The notes under the pieces: model-generated
Databases searched by the model: none
Seen by the model: only the letters and a program-made list of their open reading frames with translations
Told to the model about the DNA's origin: nothing
Position numbers and translations under genes: made by a program
Assembly (NCBI RefSeq): GCF_001693515.2
Contig: NZ_CP042968.1
Location: forward strand, 8,278,501 to 8,342,500
Direction: 5' to 3'
DNA length: 64,000 bases
Origin: Bradyrhizobium paxllaeri
GTDB lineage: Bacteria; Pseudomonadota; Alphaproteobacteria; Rhizobiales; Xanthobacteraceae
Part shown: piece by piece, positions 44,284-51,099 of the stretch
Layout: every line of letters begins with the position of its first letter
How positions within the stretch are numbered: the first letter of the stretch is position 1

Positions 44284-46515
44284 TTAAAACGGCGCTTCGG
44301 CTTCCCCTGGGTATCTAAAAGACCGAAAGTCGCCGCCTTGAGTCAGAACAAGCTTTTTCCGGGGAGCGCCGCCCTTAACGTAACACCATTCGACACCCGT
44401 TCCATATCGCGCCTTCTCTCGCTTCCAGCCGAGCTGCTTCATCACCGCGCCAAGCCGTTTTGCATGCGTTCCGTTTCGCTGGCCTGCCGGAACGTCAATC
44501 AGGTCCCAGAGGTCGTACGATCGAACCTCTCCCCGCCTGTCGCCGAGCGCTCTGCTGATAATTTCTCGGTAGGGGTCTTCGATCCGGCGTGAATCCTGTT
44601 CGACTTGCGCCGCTTCGTATAGCGCTGGGTCCAGTCGGATACGCGCTCCTTCAGCTTCTCGAGCCGCGGCTTCCGCCCAAAGTTGATCTCGATCACGTCG
44701 CAGTAAATCTAAGTCAAAGCGATCAATCTTAACTGGCCAGAACCTGCGATTGGAGACGTCGGTAAGATAGCTGTCCTCGTTAGTTGTTCCGACGATTACG
44801 CACTGCCTGGGTGCTCGTGTGGCGCGTTTTGCATACGCCAGCCGAGCTGTATCGTTTTGTCTGGACAAGAAGGCTTTGAGGTGCTGCAAATCGCCTTTAC
44901 CCATGCCATGCAACTCACCCGCTTCGACGATCCACCGGCCTGCAAGCTGCTCAATCGCAACCTTGCTGTTTGCGTCCAAGGGAAGGTCATCCGTGAACCA
45001 ATCGCTGTTCACGGCAAGTAGTTCCAAGGCAGAGGACTTGTCGGCGCCCTGGCCGCTTTCGAGCACCAGCATCTCGTCGAACTTGCACCCGGGGTTTCGT
45101 ACTCGCCGAACCGCAGCAATAAGAACGATAGAGCCGACTGCGCGCGTAAAGTCGTCGCTTTTCGCTCCAGCGTAAGTCGTGAGCCATCCGTCGAGCCGCT
45201 CTTTCCTATCCCATACAAGGGAGTCCAGGTAATCTCTAACGGGATGAAAGGTTGATTGAACCGCGAGATCGTCAAGGACCGTGTCGAAGTACGTCTTTGC
45301 AGGCCGGAAGTTAAATTTTTCTTCTAGCGTAAGCCAAAGCCTGTTTAGTGCCTGCTCATCGAGCAGCGGTCCGTGTCCGGGCAACCCCTCAATCAAACAC
45401 TCACCTCGAAATACGTCGTAGCGAACACTTACACCGAGCTTATCCAGAGCGATGCGTATATTCGCTAGATTTTTGACAGGTTGACCTTCGTGCAACTCGA
45501 ACTCCGCTTCAGCCGCTGCTACGGCTTTGTGAGCACTTTTGATTTGTCGTAAGGCGTATTTTTTTGGGTCGGGTTGTTCCAGAACACTTTCGGCGATGCC
45601 GAACCTTTCGTTAAGCAATATCCATGCGATCACCCCCGTGGGTACGCGGTGTCTGACAAGCTGACGGACACAGTAGAACAACCATCCAGAGCGGCTGTTA
45701 TCGCCCTTTTTTGGCTGGTCAGAGTCCTTCCCTTCACGAATGACGCGTATGAGCCGCGCCGGAACGGCCCATTTTGTCAGATCTTCGATATTCGCTAGCG
45801 ATTCAAGCTGCACTTCCAAAGAAAGCGACACAGCCGACAAAGCACTCTTGAGAGGTGCCTGTTGAAAACTAGCTAGAGGATATACGTTTTTCGGCTCGAA
45901 GCGAAACAGCTGCGCGAGCTCAGGCTTGCGACCTTTTTTCGTCTTCCGCGCGTCCGGCACGTTGATGGTGCCGGCCACCCGCATAATGCGGTCGATGTTG
46001 TGGCAGTTGTCCGCGCCAAACGCGTATTCAAGCCGTTGGTTATATCGTTTGGCTTCTTCTGCGAGCTCCAGATCGCCGCCTATGGGAATCGGCATGTCTA
46101 ATTTCCAGAAGGCCTGATAGCCTCCGCCGGAAAACACTATGGCGGTAGGAGCCGGCACCCCGGGAGGGAGGTTGGTTGTCAGTAAAGCTTCAATGCGCTC
46201 TCGCTCAACTTCCAGGGTCTCATTTGCACGAGGATCAATATCAACGTGGAGGTAGACAACCTCCCTAATGTCCGTCCGCTCAGCCTTCTTAGAGAGCTCG
46301 CGTAGCGGCGGATTGACACTGAAGTAGATATTTCGCTCTCCGTTGCGGGATTTCAGCCAGTCGAGGCATGCTCCCTCGTTCTTGGGCGAGAACGTCCGAG
46401 TCTGAATTCCTGGAGGATCTACTCTTATGGCCGTCAGTAACCATGGTCCATCAGGATACAATTTCCTGAGAAAATCGAGCGCAGCAAGGTTGTCCGGTGA
46501 AGGTAGCTCGGTCAT
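44284..46515 (-). CDS. PrimPol-like primase / VapE-type helicase, satellite replication protein
   Basis: 743 aa. The N-terminal third resembles RepB/PrimPol primases: VVYLHVDIDPRA (DxD metal site), TAIVFSGGGYQAFWKL and NIDRIMRVAGTINVPD. The C-terminal half is a VapE/virulence-associated-E ATPase: LDSLVWDRKERLDGWL, MLVLESGQGADKSSALELL, RQCVIVGTTNEDSYL and NRRFWPVKIDRFDLD. The Walker A reads SGQGADKSS, with Asp where GKS normally has Gly, so ATP use may be altered. Such proteins start replication of phage satellites and mobile islands. The ATG overlaps the alpA stop by 4 bp (ATGA), so the pair is an operon under the shared upstream element. Confidence 0.85.
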   Translation of the reverse strand: MTELPSPDNLAALDFLRKLYPDGPWLLTAIRVDPPGIQTRTFSPKNEGACLDWLKSRNGERNIYFSVNPPLRELSKKAERTDIREVVYLHVDIDPRANETLEVERERIEALLTTNLPPGVPAPTAIVFSGGGYQAFWKLDMPIPIGGDLELAEEAKRYNQRLEYAFGADNCHNIDRIMRVAGTINVPDARKTKKGRKPELAQLFRFEPKNVYPLASFQQAPLKSALSAVSLSLEVQLESLANIEDLTKWAVPARLIRVIREGKDSDQPKKGDNSRSGWLFYCVRQLVRHRVPTGVIAWILLNERFGIAESVLEQPDPKKYALRQIKSAHKAVAAAEAEFELHEGQPVKNLANIRIALDKLGVSVRYDVFRGECLIEGLPGHGPLLDEQALNRLWLTLEEKFNFRPAKTYFDTVLDDLAVQSTFHPVRDYLDSLVWDRKERLDGWLTTYAGAKSDDFTRAVGSIVLIAAVRRVRNPGCKFDEMLVLESGQGADKSSALELLAVNSDWFTDDLPLDANSKVAIEQLAGRWIVEAGELHGMGKGDLQHLKAFLSRQNDTARLAYAKRATRAPRQCVIVGTTNEDSYLTDVSNRRFWPVKIDRFDLDLLRRDRDQLWAEAAAREAEGARIRLDPALYEAAQVEQDSRRIEDPYREIISRALGDRRGEVRSYDLWDLIDVPAGQRNGTHAKRLGAVMKQLGWKREKARYGTGVEWCYVKGGAPRKKLVLTQGGDFRSFRYPGEAEAPF

Positions 46516-46769
46516 GGTGCCACCTTGATGTCACTGCGTGCAGCAACGGCATTCCGCGCACGCCACTTGCGCCACTCAGCACCGCGAGAACCCGCCTCGA
46601 TTTGCGATTTCATCCAGGCTTCGACTTGAGACTCGATGAAGACCACCTTTTGAGGTCCGAGTGCAACGGTACGTGGAAACTCACCCTGCTTTATTCGCTC
46701 GTAAAGTTCTGTGCGGGACAAACAGACCCGGTCTAGAACGGACTTTACGCTGATAAATCGCTCAGTCAT
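46512..46769 (-). CDS. AlpA-family excision/transcription regulator
   Basis: 85 aa. The N-terminal 60 residues are a MerR-like helix-turn-helix of the AlpA type: FISVKSVLDRVCLSRTELYE, then RIKQGEFPRTVALGPQKVVF and ESQVEAWMKSQIEAG. GGAG lies eight bases before the ATG. AlpA regulators activate integrase or replication genes of P4-like elements. Here it leads the operon with the PrimPol/VapE gene. A CTAGT-N6-ACTAG inverted repeat (46783-46798) and the AATAAGCCCCC element (46833-46843) precede it and may be its targets. Confidence 0.85.
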   Translation of the reverse strand: MTERFISVKSVLDRVCLSRTELYERIKQGEFPRTVALGPQKVVFIESQVEAWMKSQIEAGSRGAEWRKWRARNAVAARSDIKVAP

Positions 46770-46782
46770 TCGCGCTACTCCA

Positions 46783-46798
46783 CTAGTGATTTTACTAG
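46783..46798. promoter_or_regulatory. Inverted repeat upstream of alpA, possible operator
   Basis: CTAGT-N6-ACTAG, just upstream of the alpA ribosome site. Placement suggests autoregulation; binding is inferred. Confidence 0.4.
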
Positions 46799-46832
46799 GG
46801 AGGTCATTGCCACCGACGCCGCTTAGGTTCTC

Positions 46833-46843
46833 GGGGGCTTATT
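46833..46843 (-). promoter_or_regulatory. AATAAGCCCCC element, copy 2
   Basis: 63 bp upstream of the alpA ATG; extended match to copy 3 is AATAAGCCCCCGAG. Confidence 0.55.
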
Positions 46844-47029
46844 TGCTGGAAGTCGGGTTGAGCAAGCGCATAGATTTTTTAATCGCAACTCGGTTTTGAA
46901 TTGCAAGACCCGGACGACCTGCGAGCAAAGACGCGCACCCTAGCGTTGCTAGGGTGCCGGATCGTTCGATTTGTGGGAAGGATAGGGAGACCACCGGTTC
47001 GGGCGATTTCCCTGTAAAAGCACCTGCTC

Positions 47030-47176
47030 TTAGTCTCGGCGCCGCCGCATAGGGATCAGGCGCAGTCGGCGAGCACACCTAAGACGAACGAAAGAGCCTG
47101 GCTTAATCTGGACCATCCTGCGCCGGTCAAACGAGCGGATGTATGAAGTGATCTCGACGTGCTTCTGGTCTACCAT
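47030..47176 (-). CDS. 48-aa basic protein, unknown
   Basis: ATG at 47176 with GGAGA nine bases upstream encodes MVDQKHVEITSYIRSFDRRR, then MVQIKPGSFVRLRCARRLRL and a terminal RRRRD. Very basic, about one residue in three Arg or Lys; a nucleic-acid-binding role is plausible but unproved. The same AATAAGCCCCC element that precedes alpA lies upstream, which supports expression. Confidence 0.45.
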   Translation of the reverse strand: MVDQKHVEITSYIRSFDRRRMVQIKPGSFVRLRCARRLRLIPMRRRRD

Positions 47177-47253
47177 GTGCAATTCTCCGATTAGCCTGGA
47201 CGGGTTGTCCTAGGCGTCGGAGCGTTGCTATCAAACGCAAAAACTGCTTGCTC

Positions 47254-47264
47254 GGGGGCTTATT
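47254..47264 (-). promoter_or_regulatory. AATAAGCCCCC element, copy 3
   Basis: 77 bp upstream of the 48-aa gene's ATG; shares AATAAGCCCCCGAG with copy 2. Confidence 0.55.
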
Positions 47265-47337
47265 CATTTTGAATAGCTTGAGTGATCCTTTCTATTTGGG
47301 ATCAAGCATTGTGGCTGTTTTGAAGCGAAGGGAGCTT

Positions 47338-47352
47338 AACCTGCGCAGGGTG
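47338..47352 (+). repeat. Island hairpin motif copy 5
   Basis: AACCTGCGCAGGGTG, loop TGCGCAG identical to copy 1; the last stem base is changed. Confidence 0.5.
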
Positions 47353-47810
47353 ACGCTCTGAGACGAAATGTCTTGCAGAACGGCACCGTTGCTTCGGATT
47401 CGCTACAATGGGGGAGCTGCGGGGTAAGCAGAATTGTTTGACTTCGCGAGCGCGAACACCGGTGTTAAGGTTAAAGTCGAAGCGACAAGCGCCTTTAAGC
47501 AGCTAGCATTAACTGATCATGCACGCGGACGGGGAGCCGGCAAGGCCGGGGTGGCGCGGATAACGGCAACCTCCTATCCGAGAAGTCGCAGCATGCAGCC
47601 GCGGTCGATTCCACTTCGAACAGCGTACATTATGGCCAGCTCCGCGTTCGTCTGCTTTGGAGCCTAAGGGGAAGTCGCCCCAGCCACGCGGCTCGACCGC
47701 AGATGGACTATAACGCGCGATACGCGAGCACATCAGGATGAGCTAACTTAGCGCAGAGGCCGTAGCTAACGTCGTGAAGGGGGTGCCGTAGGATCTCAAT
47801 TTTCCTGCGA

Positions 47811-50126
47811 TCAACCCCGGCGCCGAATCTCCGAACCGTCGCTCTCCAGCCTATCCTCTCGGATCAGCCCATTGATCAGTGACTTGGCTGCGTCCTCGAT
47901 ATAGGGCCCAGTTCGGCGAAAGCCCAGCCACCGAGCGAACATGCGGATGCTTTCAGATCTTTCCGTCCAGCTTCTTCCCTGCATTGAGGCCAGAAACTGG
48001 TCCTTCAAGAACTCCCGGTCGTAGTCGGCGATAGTGCGTGCACCGATCGCGATCTGTTCGCCATTGCTCTCCAGGATCCCACGCCGAACACCGGTACGAA
48101 TGACGTTGGTCATCTCCTCCCTGACTCGGGAGCCAGTACGCTCGTATCCGGACAGCCTAGCGAGGTCTAATATCAAATTGTCCCGATCTCTCGCGCCTCC
48201 CTCCATGAGCTGGCGAAGACTCAGAATCAGATCATCACGGTCGCCATTAGCCGCGGAGATTCGCGAGGCGCGCGTCTCGATGGCCGGGGTCGTCTCAGCA
48301 CCTGACGATCCTCCAGCACGTCTGACTTCTGGACCAAGCTGCTGGGGAACGATGAAGTGCGCGCTCTGAACGGCGTTCCAGCACGCCTCCTGCTTGCAAT
48401 ATTCGCCTATGTTCTTAACGTTGGGGGGCGTGTCCTTGATCGTTCTTGCCACCTGTCGAGCAACCTCAAGCAGACCCTGACTGAGCTCTTCCGATATGGC
48501 CTGGGTGCTCCAGATCATTTCAAGCGAAATCTCCGACTTGCGAGTGCGCGCGAGGTAGGAAACGAGCCAAGCTATCGAGTATGTAACGATCTGTGCCTTG
48601 AAACCCCGGTCTGACCTGTACCAGTCCGAGGTCGCCACCGTCCGATCTGTCCAACGAAAAATGAGCGCCCGTGCCGCGGCTCTCTTGAACCACTCGTCAT
48701 CGAATGACGCCTCATTCTCCTGCCATTTCTTTCCGATATGTTCGGCGAACTCGATGAAGCACTTCTGCTCGCCGAGGCTGACCACATTCGGTTGACACTG
48801 GAAGGTCAACTCGAACTTGCCAAGTTCGGTTTTTTCGATCCTCTGATCTTTTGGATACTCGTGCTCGAACTTGGTTCGTGCACCAAGCGTTCCGTAAGCG
48901 AGCTGGTCATTGTACTGCCCGCGCGCACGTTCATAGAACCACTTCGAACCAGAAAGGAACCCTGGCTTCGGCGGTGCCATGAGCCGTCGTGATATCTGCT
49001 CGAGTTTTAGATGGAATGGATGACTTGAGAAGAAATCAGCCTCGTTGATCTTGTTCTGCGTGTTCGCATACCGCGAAATCTTTGGCACCATTTCCTCCAG
49101 GTATTCGGCCGCCACGACCGAAAGCTTCATCGGCACCCAGATATGCTGGAGGTCCGCGCCCGACCTGTCCTTCGCGTAGAGTATCGACGCTGTTGTCTGC
49201 CCGCCGTTGACGATCTGCAGGTTTTTTATTGATTGAATTGCGAGCGATCCATCGTCCAGCCTGCCTGTTTCAAGACTGGACGCGGTAGCCGTAATTCCGT
49301 TGTTGTACGCAAAGAATCTCTTGGGGTTGGAGGCAATGGTATCAATGATTCCGCGATTTACCTTTGTCTTTGCCTGGAGAAACGTTCGCACATTCTGCTC
49401 AAGCAGACGCGGACCGTAAAGGCTGTATATCTTCGCCAGCAGTGGCCCGGGCATGGCAACCAAGAACGCAGAATAGTCACCGGCGTCGGTATGCGCCTTG
49501 AGGCACGGAAGCGCTGAACCGTTGAGTTCGGTTAGATCTATTTCGATTGGCTCGATCTGCCCCTTGGACTTTTTGATGCCGTCGTAACGAGCGAGATCAA
49601 GTACACTGAACACGGCCGGATGTCCGATGATCTCCCCCGTCGCCTCGGGAGGTCGCCGGGTCGCCAGCCGCGCATTGGAGAAGATCACGATACGAATGCG
49701 CCTGATCGCGAGGTAGTTCGAGTAGACAGGATAGGCAGCCTCGAATGCGGGGCTGGTCTCCTCAAGTTCCTGAATGAACTCCGCCTTGATTGCTCGCTCG
49801 AGAAAGGACCTCGCCCGCTGTATTAATGCCTCGATTTGGCCGGCATTTAGCGACTCGACTTCCGCGCTGCTTCTGAGATCGCAGACTGCAAGATAGAGTT
49901 CACCGGTCTCGGTCTCGAGCGAATAACCATCTACTTGATAGCCGCCCCGACCCTCCTTCTTTGCCGGCGAGTAGGTCAGGTCGGTGCATTCACCTGTAAG
50001 GGTTGCAACGCGCGCATATAGATTGAAGAACGCCTCCGGCTGCGGACACGCTGACGAGTCTGCCTCCAGAAAGAGGTCTTCCCAGAATTCCTTGTGTGCG
50101 ACCGCAATATCAGATTCGTTTACCAA
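47811..50126 (-). CDS. AIPR-family (abortive infection phage resistance) protein
   Basis: 771 aa. The AIPR core is visible: KRFFAYNNGITATASSLETG, then IKNLQIVNGGQTTASILYAK (near residue 305) and VPMKLSVV. The start is a TTG at 50126: the codon before it in frame is a stop, and GGAG lies seven bases upstream inside the preceding gene, so translation is coupled (17-bp overlap). The C-terminal ~190 residues have two repeated helical units (RDDLILSLRQLMEGG / RDNLILDLARLSGYERTG). AIPR proteins are linked to phage resistance. It is the last gene of a tight four-gene operon with DUF4420, Z1 and GHKL genes, so it is a component of that module. Confidence 0.9.
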   Translation of the reverse strand: MVNESDIAVAHKEFWEDLFLEADSSACPQPEAFFNLYARVATLTGECTDLTYSPAKKEGRGGYQVDGYSLETETGELYLAVCDLRSSAEVESLNAGQIEALIQRARSFLERAIKAEFIQELEETSPAFEAAYPVYSNYLAIRRIRIVIFSNARLATRRPPEATGEIIGHPAVFSVLDLARYDGIKKSKGQIEPIEIDLTELNGSALPCLKAHTDAGDYSAFLVAMPGPLLAKIYSLYGPRLLEQNVRTFLQAKTKVNRGIIDTIASNPKRFFAYNNGITATASSLETGRLDDGSLAIQSIKNLQIVNGGQTTASILYAKDRSGADLQHIWVPMKLSVVAAEYLEEMVPKISRYANTQNKINEADFFSSHPFHLKLEQISRRLMAPPKPGFLSGSKWFYERARGQYNDQLAYGTLGARTKFEHEYPKDQRIEKTELGKFELTFQCQPNVVSLGEQKCFIEFAEHIGKKWQENEASFDDEWFKRAAARALIFRWTDRTVATSDWYRSDRGFKAQIVTYSIAWLVSYLARTRKSEISLEMIWSTQAISEELSQGLLEVARQVARTIKDTPPNVKNIGEYCKQEACWNAVQSAHFIVPQQLGPEVRRAGGSSGAETTPAIETRASRISAANGDRDDLILSLRQLMEGGARDRDNLILDLARLSGYERTGSRVREEMTNVIRTGVRRGILESNGEQIAIGARTIADYDREFLKDQFLASMQGRSWTERSESIRMFARWLGFRRTGPYIEDAAKSLINGLIREDRLESDGSEIRRRG

Positions 50127-51099
50127 CTATCTGCTCCATGGCCTTGTCGAGATCTGTCTCGAAGGGCAGGCATGCCTCCACCCTTATCTGGTAGGCAACC
50201 CGTTCAATTCCCTGCGCGAGAGTTGCTGGCGTGATCTTTGGAAATCCATCTTCCACCGAGAAGAGCCTGCGAGATGCGAGCACCCAGTGTGTCTCATCAT
50301 ACTCCGAGCGTCTCGTGTAATCTGCTTTCAGCAGTCCAAGCTGAAACTCCAACCCGGGCGGGGACTCGACAGGGCCCAGCAGTGCAGCTATTTCATCCAC
50401 GATATGATTCAGGCTCCGGGAGCTTGAATTGCCCGCTGTCGATGCCCCGAGCGTCTGATGGCAAAGCAGTATATTTCCCGACGAGGTGTCGAGCTGCGCC
50501 TCGGAACTGATGAAGATCCGCTGATCGGAAGTGCTAAGTTGCGTCTTTACCTCGATGATCCAGCTGCCGACCACAAAATCCTGCTCATCCCTGAATGAAC
50601 CCCTCCAAGAACTCGGCGCATCGAGACCTAATACGGGCACAAGGCAGTCCCTCAGAAACAGCAGCTCGCCGAACAAGCCGACCATTTCCGGAGTCGACAA
50701 AATCTTCTCATACCTGCGCTTCAGAAGCCCCTGCCATTCGTAAAGCCGTGCGAGGACAACGAGCAAGCCGGTCCCATTGTCCCCGCGCGGCAGCTTCGCG
50801 GTCGCAGAAAGAAGATCATGACAAAGGGCACGAAATATCTCGAGAGACTTCGGATCGAGGAGGGTCAGCGTCAGCCGGCAGTTTCCTGCCTCGTCGAATA
50901 ACGCAGCTACGTCGATCCCAGCAAGCTTCGGCGGAGCTGGTAGCTGCGCCGTGTCGCAGGCTCCCTCGAGAACAAAGATATAGCGCCCGTGGAAATCCTT
51001 GCCTCGTCGGAAATCGAGTGGATAGCGGACTTCCACACGGCGAACATTGTTGAGGCCTGGATGCGAACTCGCGGGTATTTCACTCCACTGATCAGGCAT
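50110..51099 (-). CDS. PD-(D/E)XK nuclease-like DUF4420 protein
   Basis: 329 aa from the ATG at 51099, with GGAGG nine bases upstream inside the Z1 gene; a start at 51129 is less likely. Core features: EMVGLFGELLFLRDCL (conserved Glu), WRGSFRDEQDFVVGSWIIEV and KTQLSTSDQRIFISS, giving Asp near 177 and the E-x-K pair near 185, the nuclease site of this restriction-endonuclease-like fold. It presumably cuts unmodified DNA. It overlaps the Z1 stop by 8 bp and is overlapped by the AIPR start, so stoichiometric expression is likely. Confidence 0.9.
   Translation of the reverse strand: MPDQWSEIPASSHPGLNNVRRVEVRYPLDFRRGKDFHGRYIFVLEGACDTAQLPAPPKLAGIDVAALFDEAGNCRLTLTLLDPKSLEIFRALCHDLLSATAKLPRGDNGTGLLVVLARLYEWQGLLKRRYEKILSTPEMVGLFGELLFLRDCLVPVLGLDAPSSWRGSFRDEQDFVVGSWIIEVKTQLSTSDQRIFISSEAQLDTSSGNILLCHQTLGASTAGNSSSRSLNHIVDEIAALLGPVESPPGLEFQLGLLKADYTRRSEYDETHWVLASRRLFSVEDGFPKITPATLAQGIERVAYQIRVEACLPFETDLDKAMEQIVGKRI

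Larger units (their letters stand above)
47177..47810. other. Intergenic region upstream of the 48-aa gene
   Basis: 634 bp. It contains element copy 3 (47254-47264) and hairpin motif copy 5 (47338-47352). A plus-strand frame near 47434-47667 is not protein-like. Confidence 0.4.
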
